Shown: in pieces, positions 9,084-17,843 of the stretch
Position numbering within the stretch: position 1 is the stretch's first letter
How the letters are laid out: each line of letters opens with the position of its first letter
NCBI GenBank assembly: GCA_024235755.1
Contig: JACKLV010000014.1
Coordinates: 1 to 64,000 of the forward strand
Source: Burkholderiales bacterium
GTDB lineage: Bacteria; Pseudomonadota; Gammaproteobacteria; Burkholderiales; Nitrosomonadaceae
Length of the DNA: 64,000 nt
Reading direction: 5' to 3'
Notes under the pieces: generated by a model
Seen by the model: only the letters and a program-made list of their open reading frames with translations
Database searches by the model: none
Told to the model about the DNA's origin: nothing
Made by a program: the position numbers and the translations under genes

Positions 9084-9355
9084 CTCAACTCGCCATCACA
9101 CAAAAGAAGCCGCTATAGTCCGCCATGGATTAACTCCGGTCAAGAATACCCACACATTTAATACAGAAAAATCTCGAGAAGCAGAACCTTTATCTTTTCT
9201 ATTTACAGAGAAAAAGATAGTATCAAAGTAGATCATATGCACTAAAAAAGAAGTTGGCGATACTGGCTTAAACTGATACGCTTTTAACCCTATCAACATG
9301 TAACCAATTAATGCATTTTCAATTGAATACACAATATTAATAAAGGACAAATCAT

Positions 9356-10009
9356 ATGAATCAGGAAGCACCTCCATTAGATCCACATCCTCTCAGTGAA
9401 TATGTCGCCTGGGCAGGTGGGCGAAACCGCGAGCCGTTACTGGGCGTATTAAAGGAAAAGCTACCCAAAGATTCCGAACGCGTACTGGAAATGGCCAGCG
9501 GCAGTGGCATGCATATCAATTATTTCGCACCACATTTTGAACATTTACATTTTCATCCATCCGATAAGGACACCGAAGTTTTCGATAACATCAAGGATCT
9601 GGCTGCCCAGCAAGGCAACAACAACATCGCCGACCCTGTCCATCTGGATTTGACCAACCCCGACACCTGGTTCAATCCCGGCCCTGAAAAGTCATTTGCG
9701 GTTATCTTCTGTATTAATATTTTTCAGGTTGCCCCTATTTCAATTGCAGACGGCATGATGAAATGCGCGGCACACCTGTTGAAAGACGACGGTTTTCTGC
9801 TGATCTACGGTCCCTTCCAGATTGAAGGCAAATTCACAACAGATTCCAACAAGGAATTTCATGAAACCCTCAGTTCTGCCGGCGTGATAGAATGGGGGCT
9901 CAAGGATATTGCAGATCTGAAAAAGGCAGCCGCAAATCATGGTATGGAGCTGAAAGAAATCATTGACATGCCGAGCAACAATTTTTCATTGATATTCGGA
10001 AAAAAATAA
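9356..10009 (+). CDS. DUF938 family class I methyltransferase-like protein
   Basis: 217 residues matching the DUF938 family (Pfam PF06080). The N-terminus HPLSEYVAWAGGRNREPLL is followed by VLEMASGSGMHINYFA, a SAM-binding-like motif I, and by the diagnostic HFHPSDKD. Members are predicted S-adenosylmethionine-dependent methyltransferases of unknown substrate. The ATG at 9356 has AAAGGACAAATCAT in front of it, a good ribosome-binding site. The SDR gene starts three bases after its stop, so both are probably made together. Confidence 0.88.
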   Translation: MNQEAPPLDPHPLSEYVAWAGGRNREPLLGVLKEKLPKDSERVLEMASGSGMHINYFAPHFEHLHFHPSDKDTEVFDNIKDLAAQQGNNNIADPVHLDLTNPDTWFNPGPEKSFAVIFCINIFQVAPISIADGMMKCAAHLLKDDGFLLIYGPFQIEGKFTTDSNKEFHETLSSAGVIEWGLKDIADLKKAAANHGMELKEIIDMPSNNFSLIFGKK

Positions 10010-10012
10010 TTG

Positions 10013-10747
10013 ATGGCAACATCAGGTTCAGCCATCGTCATAGGCGTCGGACCCGAACAAGGTTTGGGTGCTGCCTTGGCGCGCTGCTTTGCCAGAAACG
10101 GGCTGCATGTTTTTATTTCAGGGCGCAGCGAAGATAAATTACACCAAGTTGCATCAGGTATTCAGCAGTCGGGCGGAACTGTAACACCCATTGCAGCCGA
10201 CGCGACCGTCGAAAACAGTGTGCGCTCACTGTTTGACCAGATATGCGCACATGATGACATTATTCAGGTGGCGGCTTACAACGTCGACAGTAATATACCT
10301 TCGCCCTTTCTTGAAACCAGCACCGAAACATTTACCGCTTTATGGCAGCAGAACTGTCTGGGCGCTTTTTTATTTGCCAAACATTTGATGTCAATCATGC
10401 AGGCACAAAAACAGGGAACAGTATTTTTCACTGGTGCAACCGGTTCTCTCAGAGCCAAGCCGCCTTTTACGGCATTTGCCACAGCCAAAGCAGGATTACG
10501 GGCATTAGCGCAAGGGCTTGCACGTGAATTCTCACCACAAGGCATACACGTCGTGCATACGATTATAGACGGCGTGATCAATGGCGAACGGGCACGGCGA
10601 CAGTTCCCCGAATATATCAAGACCAAAGGTGCCGATGGTTTACTGGAACTCGAAGCGATCGTGCAGACCTACTGGGCAATACATCAACAGCCACGCAGCG
10701 CTTGGACGCATGAACTTGATCTTCGGCCCTACAAGGAGACTTTTTGA
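10013..10747 (+). CDS. Short-chain dehydrogenase/reductase family protein, catalytic Tyr replaced by Phe
   Basis: 244 residues with a Rossmann fold. The nucleotide-binding motif is VGPEQGLGAALARCF near residue 7 onward, and AADAT follows the fourth strand. The active-site region reads TGATGSLRAKPPFTAF-ATAK. The lysine of YxxxK is present, but the tyrosine position is phenylalanine (FATAK), so classical SDR chemistry is doubtful. ATG at 10013 is preferred to the TTG three bases earlier. It directly follows the DUF938 gene. The substrate is unknown; a regulatory or altered-chemistry SDR is possible. Confidence 0.85.
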   Translation: MATSGSAIVIGVGPEQGLGAALARCFARNGLHVFISGRSEDKLHQVASGIQQSGGTVTPIAADATVENSVRSLFDQICAHDDIIQVAAYNVDSNIPSPFLETSTETFTALWQQNCLGAFLFAKHLMSIMQAQKQGTVFFTGATGSLRAKPPFTAFATAKAGLRALAQGLAREFSPQGIHVVHTIIDGVINGERARRQFPEYIKTKGADGLLELEAIVQTYWAIHQQPRSAWTHELDLRPYKETF

Positions 10748-10803
10748 CAGAAGCAAGCTTCTGACAGTCATTTGATTGAATAACATAACACCGGAATTTT
10801 ACG

Positions 10804-11412
10804 ATGAACTCTGCAACAGATTGGAAATTACAAGGCAGTTACTTTGAAGCATGTAATTGCGAAACTGCATGTCCATGCGTTTGGCTGCAACCCCCATCGG
10901 AAGGCAACTGCAAACTACTGGTAGCCTGGCATATCGATAACGGTCATCTGAACGGCGTAACACTGGATGATCTGAATGTCGCGCTGGCTTGTTTTTCTCC
11001 CGGACACATGAAAGACGGCAATTGGCAGGCAGCGTTATATGTTGATGAGCGCGTCAGCGACGCACAATTTGAAGCGGTTACAGAAATATATAGTGGTAAA
11101 CATGGCGGTCACCCTGCCTTGCTGATGAGCTTCGTTACCGAAGTATGGGGAATCAAAAAAGTTAGAATCGACTACCACGCACAAGGCAACCAGCGTGAAT
11201 TAACGATACCCGATATTGCTGATATGGCAGTTGAATCCATCGAGGGTATTCAAGGCGGCGAAGCAACCATAGAAAATCCACCATTGTGTGTGGTCACCAG
11301 CCACCCTGCCATCGTGGCGCGCTCAACCAATTATGCGTATCATGATTTCGACCAAAGCTGGAAATTCTCAGGCCGCAACAGCTACTACTCCCAGTTTACC
11401 TATCAGTCCTGA
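10804..11412 (+). CDS. DUF1326 domain protein, cysteine-rich N-terminus
   Basis: 202-residue soluble protein of the DUF1326 family. The N-terminus has the family's dense cysteine motif, C17-N-C19-E-T-A-C23-P-C25, which looks like a metal- or cluster-binding site. No signal peptide is seen. The C-terminus ends with HDFDQSWKFSGRNSYYSQF. DUF1326 genes commonly sit beside DUF2182 membrane protein genes, as here. The function is not established; metal handling is an inference from the cysteines. A strong hairpin follows at 11424-11459. Confidence 0.88.
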   Translation: MNSATDWKLQGSYFEACNCETACPCVWLQPPSEGNCKLLVAWHIDNGHLNGVTLDDLNVALACFSPGHMKDGNWQAALYVDERVSDAQFEAVTEIYSGKHGGHPALLMSFVTEVWGIKKVRIDYHAQGNQRELTIPDIADMAVESIEGIQGGEATIENPPLCVVTSHPAIVARSTNYAYHDFDQSWKFSGRNSYYSQFTYQS

Positions 11413-11423
11413 TTATTCTTTTA

Positions 11424-11459
11424 AAAGGCATTATCGGTTTTTAGACCGGTAATGCCTTT
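11424..11459 (+). terminator. Strong hairpin between DUF1326 and DUF2182 genes
   Basis: AAAGGCATTATCGGT pairs with ACCGGTAATGCCTTT over 15 positions, with one G-U-type mismatch and a six-base loop TTTTAG. It starts 11 bases after the DUF1326 stop. Only a short T-rich stretch (GCAATTTTGTTG) follows, so it may be an attenuator or RNA-stability element rather than a full terminator. The ATG at 11452 lies inside the right arm, which argues for the DUF2182 start at 11485. Confidence 0.6.
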
Positions 11460-11484
11460 GCAATTTTGTTGTTCCACTCATGAT

Positions 11485-12243
11485 ATGTCAAAAAGCCGGA
11501 CGATCATTATTTTAACGCTGCTCGCCGTCGTTATCACTGCCTGGTTTTATCTGTTTTATCAGCACTGGCAGATGACATCGCTGCCGATGTCAGAAATGTG
11601 GATGCCGCCCGCTGAAATTCACGCCTGGCAATGGATGGACTTCTGGCTAATTTATACGATGTGGGCGGTTATGATGGCCGCCATGATGCTGCCGTCAGCA
11701 ATACCAATGATTCTAGTGTATACGAAAATTTGCGAACAACGTTATCAAGCGGCGCATTTCTATACGTTCTTGTTTATCCTCGCCTACCTTGCTGTCTGGA
11801 TTGTATTCAGCATTTTGCTGACAGCATTACAATGGCAAATGCATGGTCTGCATATCATAACCCCCATGATGGATATGCAACATGAGCAACTGGCAGCAAT
11901 CATTTTTTTAATCGCAGGCATTTATCAGTTCACACCGCAAAAAAACAAGTTTTTACAATCATGCCGCACACCGATGGGATTTGTCTTGACCGAGTGGCGC
12001 GAAAAACACATAGGTGCTTTTCAGATGGGTTTAAAGCACGGCGTTACGTGTCTGGGTTGCTGCTGGGCGCAAATGCTCATCATGTTTGCTGTCGGCGTTA
12101 TGAATTTGTTGGGTATGATCTTCATTACATTACTGGTTTTGATAGAAAAAATCTCCCCCCCCCATCATCGTTTTTTTTCCAATGCCATTGGCATTCTGTT
12201 TATAGTATGGGGTATCAGGATTTTTTTATATAACGCACCATGA
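11485..12243 (+). CDS. DUF2182 family multi-pass membrane protein (predicted metal-binding)
   Basis: 252 residues from ATG 11485; an earlier ATG at 11452 sits within a hairpin and would add a non-hydrophobic leader. About six or seven membrane segments. Family signatures are the Met-rich MWAVMMAAMMLPSAIPM at residues 59-75 and the cysteine motif C189-LG-C192-C193-W. DUF2182 proteins are described as predicted metal-binding integral membrane proteins. It is paired with the cysteine-rich DUF1326 protein and overlaps the next gene by four bases (ATGA). A run of nine C (12155-12163) and eight T (12171-12178) lies near the 3' end and keeps the frame. Confidence 0.85.
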   Translation: MSKSRTIIILTLLAVVITAWFYLFYQHWQMTSLPMSEMWMPPAEIHAWQWMDFWLIYTMWAVMMAAMMLPSAIPMILVYTKICEQRYQAAHFYTFLFILAYLAVWIVFSILLTALQWQMHGLHIITPMMDMQHEQLAAIIFLIAGIYQFTPQKNKFLQSCRTPMGFVLTEWREKHIGAFQMGLKHGVTCLGCCWAQMLIMFAVGVMNLLGMIFITLLVLIEKISPPHHRFFSNAIGILFIVWGIRIFLYNAP

Positions 12244-13589
12244 ACGCTGATTACCCTACATCCCAAAGAACCGTCAATGAGAACGTTTCCATCAACGATG
12301 ACCTGCTAGGCATCGCCCAGTATGATCAAAGAATGGAACTTCATAGCGAGCTGAATGCAATTACCTATGAATTCCTGGCTATACCCGCCCAGCTCTCACA
12401 TCTGGTGCTTTTGTCTGACCGGCAATCGGTTGGCCTGGAACGTAAACTGCTTGGCGAGCTGTGTGATCAGTACAATGTAGCTCCCCCTAATTACCACAAC
12501 AATGAATTTACAGTAACCATTGGTGAAGCGCAGCTCAGATGGGAACGTCACACTGAATATTCGACCTATACCATCTATCAGGCAGGAATATTTGAAGTTC
12601 CTTTTGAACAACCACCGATTAAACGATTGCCCCGCAAGTGGCTGGCCAGCCTGCCTGGAGAAGTACTGGTTGCTACACATATTGCGTTGGATGACCGTTC
12701 ACGTCCTAAACGCAGTTTAAACGAGTTGGCACAACTGTTCTCATCCAACACTGTTATCGGGTCCAAAGTGGCCGGCGGTAGCGCCAGTGTTTGGAGTGAC
12801 AATCAGATTCATAAAGATGGCTTTGGCCGCATTCTGATTCACGATGACAATCTGCGCAGCCGGCAGGTTGGGCGTCTGGTGCAGCGTCTGCTGGAAATAG
12901 AAACATACCGCATGTTGGCAATGCTGCCACTCCCCGTGACCCGCGACATGATTCCAAAACTTGCACAAGCAGATCACCGGTTGGCAACGTTAAGAAACAA
13001 AGAGCTCAGCAATATTGATGACGAACAGAAACTGTTGGATGAACTCACCACGCTGGCCGCTGAGATTGAAGCACTGTCAGCGCAGACCAGTCATCGGTAT
13101 AACGCTTCACGCGCCTACTACGATATTGTCAAATTACGCATCAAGGAATTACGTGAAGAACGCATTGAAGGACTGCAGATGCTGCAGGAATTCATGATAC
13201 AACGACTATCCTCAGCGATGGGCACCTGTGAACTGGTGCACTCGAAACTGGAAAATCTGTCTCTGCATGTGGCACGCGCTTCCGAATTACTCAGAACACG
13301 TGTAGACATCTCTATGGAAGCGCAGATCCGAGACCTGCTCAAATCAATGGATAACCGCGCACATGTGCAGCTTCGTTTGCAGGAAACCGTTGAAGGCCTG
13401 TCCGTCGTGGTACTGAGCTATTATCTGCTTGGCTTGATCGGTTATGGACTGAAAGCAATCAAGGCGGCCGGTTATATGATTAATGTGGAATTGATTACCG
13501 GTATCGCTATTCCAGTTGTCGTCACGGGCGTATTTTTTGCCGTACGGGGAATCCGCAGTCTGGTCAATAAGCAACACCGGAAAAATTAA
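12240..13589 (+). CDS. DUF3422 family membrane-anchored protein
   Basis: 449 residues matching DUF3422. A conserved soluble N-terminal part (ELHSELNAITYEFLAIPAQL; RWERHTEYSTYTIY; KVAGGSASVWSDN) is followed by a helical, probably coiled-coil stretch at about 230-360. Two membrane segments close to the C-terminus (about 385-410 and 415-435) end in a basic tail. The start overlaps the DUF2182 stop by four bases, so translation is coupled. The function is unknown; the shape suggests a cytosolic domain held at the inner membrane. Confidence 0.87.
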   Translation: MNADYPTSQRTVNENVSINDDLLGIAQYDQRMELHSELNAITYEFLAIPAQLSHLVLLSDRQSVGLERKLLGELCDQYNVAPPNYHNNEFTVTIGEAQLRWERHTEYSTYTIYQAGIFEVPFEQPPIKRLPRKWLASLPGEVLVATHIALDDRSRPKRSLNELAQLFSSNTVIGSKVAGGSASVWSDNQIHKDGFGRILIHDDNLRSRQVGRLVQRLLEIETYRMLAMLPLPVTRDMIPKLAQADHRLATLRNKELSNIDDEQKLLDELTTLAAEIEALSAQTSHRYNASRAYYDIVKLRIKELREERIEGLQMLQEFMIQRLSSAMGTCELVHSKLENLSLHVARASELLRTRVDISMEAQIRDLLKSMDNRAHVQLRLQETVEGLSVVVLSYYLLGLIGYGLKAIKAAGYMINVELITGIAIPVVVTGVFFAVRGIRSLVNKQHRKN

Positions 13590-13648
13590 TGTCATCCCCC
13601 AGGTAAAACTCAAACAGCTTTATTCAGCAATATCATATGGATAGAGCA

Positions 13649-15025
13649 CTAGCATTCGGTAACACTGACCGCCAATCCACCCAGCGATGTTTCTTTGAAC
13701 TTGACTGACATTTCCAATCCCGTCTGTTTCATTGCAGCAATACAATTATCGAGTGACATAAAATGCCGACCGTCGCCACGTATTGCCAGCGATGCTGCCG
13801 TATAAGCTTTGATCGCACCAAAACCGTTGCGTTCGATACAGGGTACCTGCACCAAGCTGCCGACCGGATCACACGTCATACCCAAATGGTGTTCAAGTGC
13901 AATTTCTGCCGCATTCTCAATCTGTTCGGTCGTACCACCTTTTATCGCGCAAAGTCCTGCTGCCGCCATAGCAGAAGCCGAACCCACTTCTCCTTGGCAG
14001 CCCACTTCGGCACCTGAAATGGAACTGTTATGTTTGATCAAACCACCCACGGCGGCAGCTACCAGCAGAAAATCCCGCACTTGTTCATGTGTTGTACCTT
14101 CATGCTTTACCGAATAATAAAGCACTGCAGGTATAACCCCTGCAGCACCGTTTGTCGGTGCTGTGACTACCATATGACCCGCCGCATTCTCTTCATTCAC
14201 TGCCATGGCATAGGCACACAACCAATCGTTTAAATTTGCCTGTTGCGGTTTCTCGTGCAGTTGATGGTACAACGCCTTGGCACGCCTTTGTACTTTGAGT
14301 CCGCCCGGCAGGATTCCCTCGGTTGTCAAACCATTCTGGATACACATGTACATGGCTTCCCAGATTGCATCCAGACCTGCATCCAGTTTTTCTTTACTGA
14401 CACGTTCCAATTCATTGCTGCGTTTCATTGCGGCAACGGATAACCCGCTGTCGGTCGACATTTTCATCATCTGGTTTGCATTTTCAAAAGGATAACCACA
14501 GGAATTTGTTATTTCCATTTTAATCGGCGCCACCAACTGGCTGATCTCAGCCAATGTCGAAATAAAACCGCCGCCGATTGAAAAATAAGTTTCCTGCAGA
14601 ACCGTTTTTCCCGTCAGGTCCATAAGCTGATAGATCATGCCGTTTGGGTGTTCCGGTAACGGCTCTCCACGATCGAACACGATATCATCAGCTGGAGAAA
14701 ACAAAACATCAACACCGTTGAAATCAATCGCAGTCCGTAAAGAAAGATCATCCACCAGCTTGTTGACGTCTTCTTTAGCCAGTTCCTGTGGCGTGTAATC
14801 ATTCAAACCCAGAATGACCGCGCGATCCGTTGCATGGCCTTTGCCGGTAAATGCCAACGAACCTTTAAGCGTACAGCGAATGTGCAGAGGCCGATTGCCA
14901 CCATCACTCGCAATAAACTGCAAGCAGCGGCTACGAAAATTCTTAGCAGCGACCATCGGTCCCATTGTATGTGAACTGGAAGGACCTACGCCTATTTTAA
15001 AAAGATCAAGGACACTGATGAACAT
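13649..15025 (-). CDS. sdaA: L-serine ammonia-lyase, iron-sulfur dependent, single chain
   Basis: 458 residues, the usual length of the one-chain enzyme. It converts L-serine to pyruvate and ammonia. The beta domain is N-terminal (VGPSSSHTMGPM near residue 13) and the alpha domain C-terminal (TAPTNGAAGVIPAVL; NSSISGAEVGCQGEVG; MTCDPVGSLVQVPC), where cysteines hold the 4Fe-4S cluster. The ATG at 15025 follows a TTTTTAGG stretch that is a weak ribosome-binding site. A small inverted repeat CGCACT/AGTGCG lies upstream near 15095-15115. In a nitrifier it may also supply ammonia or pyruvate, but that is inference. Confidence 0.95.
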   Translation of the reverse strand: MFISVLDLFKIGVGPSSSHTMGPMVAAKNFRSRCLQFIASDGGNRPLHIRCTLKGSLAFTGKGHATDRAVILGLNDYTPQELAKEDVNKLVDDLSLRTAIDFNGVDVLFSPADDIVFDRGEPLPEHPNGMIYQLMDLTGKTVLQETYFSIGGGFISTLAEISQLVAPIKMEITNSCGYPFENANQMMKMSTDSGLSVAAMKRSNELERVSKEKLDAGLDAIWEAMYMCIQNGLTTEGILPGGLKVQRRAKALYHQLHEKPQQANLNDWLCAYAMAVNEENAAGHMVVTAPTNGAAGVIPAVLYYSVKHEGTTHEQVRDFLLVAAAVGGLIKHNSSISGAEVGCQGEVGSASAMAAAGLCAIKGGTTEQIENAAEIALEHHLGMTCDPVGSLVQVPCIERNGFGAIKAYTAASLAIRGDGRHFMSLDNCIAAMKQTGLEMSVKFKETSLGGLAVSVTEC

Positions 15026-15130
15026 AAAAAAAACCTAAAAATTTAAAATACTATCGCTTTAATATCTATGAACGCAACATAACTCAGAAACAGCGCACTC
15101 TAACGACATAGTGCGGCCACCTGCTTTGGG

Positions 15131-15158
15131 GAAAGAAATTTTTGTTAAAATTTCTTTC
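15131..15158 (-). terminator. Perfect AT-rich hairpin between nuclease and serine deaminase genes
   Basis: GAAAGAAATTTT pairs perfectly with AAAATTTCTTTC over 12 bp around a four-base loop TGTT. It lies seven bases past the stop of the leftward TM0106-type nuclease gene, a terminator position. On that strand it is not followed by a T-run, so it may end transcription weakly or protect the 3' end. It is also within the leader region of sdaA. Confidence 0.45.
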
Positions 15159-15164
15159 TTTGAT

Positions 15165-16616
15165 TCAAACTGCTTGTTTTGGGTTTGAAAAACTCCGCAA
15201 CCAAAGTTCCAGTTTACGTGTGGCAGTGACATCATCGCGATTATAAGCGAGTAATTCGGTTTTTAACCGTTGTTTGATCTGAATATCACTTGATTCCAAA
15301 AACCGGCTAAATTGAACTACAGACCACTGCGAACCGGAAGCTTCAATCTGCCACTGAAAATTAACCAGTTTTGGATGTTTGCAGATTTCTTTTAAACCAT
15401 AACCCGCTATTGGCAGCACAAGATTATCCAATACCGCTTTCTGTAGATCAAATAACGGACTGGGTTCATTCCGCAGACCTAACAACCACTGTACCGTATC
15501 ATCGTCGAGCATGGCGTACCGCTCGGCATATTTTTGGATGGTAACTTTTTCATGATTCGAATAATGGGCAAAAACCAGCGATGCATAGCGAGCGCGATAC
15601 CGTTTCATTTTTTCCAAAAATGACAACCAGCCTACGTAGTCCTGCGCCTCGTCATCCGTCCATATATAGTCAAATTCCTTATCGGTATAGGGTGGCGCAA
15701 GCAATCCCCACAAATAAACATGCCTGTTTCGGGTAGTTACCAAAGGATTATCTTCGATATCGAAATGGACCCAAGTACCTTCCGGTAAGATAACTTCGTT
15801 CAGTTGAATAATTTCATCATTTAAAACGGAACGGGCCTGCTGAACAACGCGCTGCTTTCGCTTCAAACTGCTCAAATGCGAAACATCCGGTAAATTTTCG
15901 GCGTCTTGCGATGCAAGCTGCGCGATTGAGTGAATTCCTGCCTGTGCCAAAAGCTCAGCGGTCCGTCCGTGCATACCGTGCAGTAATGAAATATCCTGTT
16001 TGGCTTCAAACTGTGCGCGGCAATGTATAAAATAGGGACAAATGCGGCAACGGCTATGACTATAGCGCACATGCGGCTGATCCGACTGAATTTGCAAACG
16101 TTTCATATCGTCAATAAATGCATTAACGAGCATGTCAACTTCGTTCCCAAGGCTTGCAGTACGACCGTCACCGAGAAACACAATGGCAGGCAATTGATTG
16201 TTCAACAATCGGCGATACACACCCAATTGAATCTGCAGCGCTTTTTTATTTTCTCGTTGCGTCAATTTTGCATCGGCCGCCTGATACAGCCCATTTTCAT
16301 GACGGATTAAAAAATCTGGAAAACCTATCAGGCCTTTTTCATTATTCTGTAACCGCGCCTGATAAATAACCGGTGCGCCCTGCTGCATCAGTGCGCTTGT
16401 ATCGTCAAACGATGTTGCCTGAAAAACAGTATGATCACGCCGCAACTGTTGCAAGATACTGCGTTCATGCTGCAATCCGGCATCACACAATAACTGGATA
16501 AATGGATCAGCTTCATATTCAGTCGGCTGATGCATTTGCAACCATATGCGCCGTTTGCAAGAAACCCATGAAACGGCATCACTGGCCTTGATCAGCTTGG
16601 AATTGATTTTATCCAT
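15165..16616 (-). CDS. TM0106 family RecB-like putative nuclease
   Basis: 483 residues from ATG 16616; a GTG 21 bases upstream is also possible. The N-terminal half is a Cas4/RecB-type nuclease: SCKRRIW near residue 20, IGFPDFL with the metal-binding Asp, AADAKLTQRE with the D-x-K pair, and QLGVYRRLL. A Cas4-like cysteine cluster CRICPYFIHC follows; with the early Cys it could hold an iron-sulfur cluster. The C-terminal half begins WVHFDIEDNP, an RNase H-like or DnaQ-like fold, and ends with a YNRDDV motif typical of such exonuclease-like domains. No cas genes or repeats are nearby. A role in DNA processing is inferred. Confidence 0.85.
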   Translation of the reverse strand: MDKINSKLIKASDAVSWVSCKRRIWLQMHQPTEYEADPFIQLLCDAGLQHERSILQQLRRDHTVFQATSFDDTSALMQQGAPVIYQARLQNNEKGLIGFPDFLIRHENGLYQAADAKLTQRENKKALQIQLGVYRRLLNNQLPAIVFLGDGRTASLGNEVDMLVNAFIDDMKRLQIQSDQPHVRYSHSRCRICPYFIHCRAQFEAKQDISLLHGMHGRTAELLAQAGIHSIAQLASQDAENLPDVSHLSSLKRKQRVVQQARSVLNDEIIQLNEVILPEGTWVHFDIEDNPLVTTRNRHVYLWGLLAPPYTDKEFDYIWTDDEAQDYVGWLSFLEKMKRYRARYASLVFAHYSNHEKVTIQKYAERYAMLDDDTVQWLLGLRNEPSPLFDLQKAVLDNLVLPIAGYGLKEICKHPKLVNFQWQIEASGSQWSVVQFSRFLESSDIQIKQRLKTELLAYNRDDVTATRKLELWLRSFSNPKQAV

Positions 16617-16737
16617 GCGGTCGTTTATCGGTATCACACAACTGTTCAGATTGACTATTTTTAAAGATCAAGTGATGATAACTGAAATCCATTTTGAAAT
16701 GGGCAAGTATAAAATCATTTGGGTAAAGGATAATGTG

Positions 16738-17058
16738 ATGAAAATTGTATCAGTATTTGGCGCAATGACGATGTCCGCTCTGTTGGCTTTAACAGTGCTG
16801 GCTGCACCGCTGAATAAATATATGGACGATTCTCCAGCCACATTTATTCAGCAACAGCTTGCGCCAGAAGAAGTCAGGCGGCGACTTAATGACAAAATGC
16901 AGCGCTCGATTCAAATTTTGAACAACATGGAAGGAGAGGAAAAAGCGCAATGGATACGGGAATACAAAGAAAGACTAAAACAAGCGATTGAAGCCGGAGA
17001 TTATTTAAAAGCGGCATATTATAGTGGAATTCTGGATCATATCGAACAGCAAAACTAA
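16738..17058 (+). CDS. Small exported protein of unknown function
   Basis: 106 residues from ATG 16738, chosen because AAAGGA lies seven bases upstream and a signal peptide begins there (MKIVSVFGAMTMSALLALTV, cleavage near LAAP). The mature part is short, charged and helical (RRRLNDKMQRSIQILNNMEG; EYKERLKQAIEAGDY). No family is recognised. The next gene starts one base after its stop and also encodes an exported product, so the two are likely an operon. Confidence 0.7.
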   Translation: MKIVSVFGAMTMSALLALTVLAAPLNKYMDDSPATFIQQQLAPEEVRRRLNDKMQRSIQILNNMEGEEKAQWIREYKERLKQAIEAGDYLKAAYYSGILDHIEQQN

Positions 17059-17059
17059 C

Positions 17060-17563
17060 ATGAAAACGCTCTCTCTGTTCTTTTTTCTATTGATAATTTC
17101 CTCAGCCACTTATGCGCAGGATACCGAATCCGACTCCACGAAAAAAAACGGTGCTGCTGAACTAGAAGCCCTTTCATTCGACCGGGTATTTGACAAAATC
17201 ATTCTCGAAGAATCAGCGCCTGCAGCTGGTTCCACAGATTCAACGAATTCTATCCGTTTTGTACGTGTGGAAAATGAATTCTATTATGTCATCATACTTT
17301 CCGTTATGTGCCTATTATCGCTCAGCATTGTGCTGTTTTTTTTAATCAAGCTAAAAAAAGATGCCCAACCCAAAGACATTGTCAGCGGCGCCGGTCTGAT
17401 CCTGATTGTTTTCGGTACGATTATTCTGGTACTGATTGTCGATACTTCGGAGCAACTAACGGCAGCCATTGGCATACTGGGCGCTATCGCTGGTTACCTG
17501 TTTCGCTCCGCACAAGAAAATGGACACACCCCTCATTCCGAAAAAACAATTATAGATAAATAA
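17060..17563 (+). CDS. Membrane protein of unknown function with signal peptide
   Basis: 167 residues from ATG 17060. The N-terminal signal peptide is MKTLSLFFFLLIISSATYAQ. A low-complexity acidic/serine region follows (about 20-70), then one membrane segment near 75-97 and a second long hydrophobic stretch near 108-148. The C-terminus is a short polar tail. No family is recognised. It sits one base after the small exported gene, with TAACATG joining them, which suggests they act together at the membrane. Confidence 0.7.
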   Translation: MKTLSLFFFLLIISSATYAQDTESDSTKKNGAAELEALSFDRVFDKIILEESAPAAGSTDSTNSIRFVRVENEFYYVIILSVMCLLSLSIVLFFLIKLKKDAQPKDIVSGAGLILIVFGTIILVLIVDTSEQLTAAIGILGAIAGYLFRSAQENGHTPHSEKTIIDK

Positions 17564-17843
17564 ATCCGTTTTTATTTTATCAGCCAGTTTTGTTTTGAAA
17601 AAAATGTTAACGAGACAGCAGTGATACAAAAACATTTAATTATTTTTTGATGCAATAATCAGTCAATTCACTTTTCCTTGGAACTTCCAGATTAACAGCA
17701 CACCTTTGCAAATATGAATTCACTGAAATACTGGTAATAAAACATCGATAGCGGTATGGATTAATTTTGTACGAGGTGTATTACACGTCACAATATCGAT
17801 CTTTCTTACATCAATTTGTCTGCTATGTTCAATCGTAAATTTT

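Noticed and set aside
9096..9386. 96-codon open frame on the minus strand upstream of the DUF938 gene
   Set aside because: It overlaps the start and ribosome-binding site of the well-supported DUF938 gene and has no family features.
10748..10763. CAGAAGC-AA-GCTTCTG hairpin after the SDR gene as a terminator
   Set aside because: Stem of only seven pairs with a two-base loop and no T-run after it.
15165..16616. Cas4-like nuclease as part of a CRISPR-Cas system
   Set aside because: No repeats, cas1/cas2 or effector genes nearby; the two-domain layout fits the TM0106 family instead.
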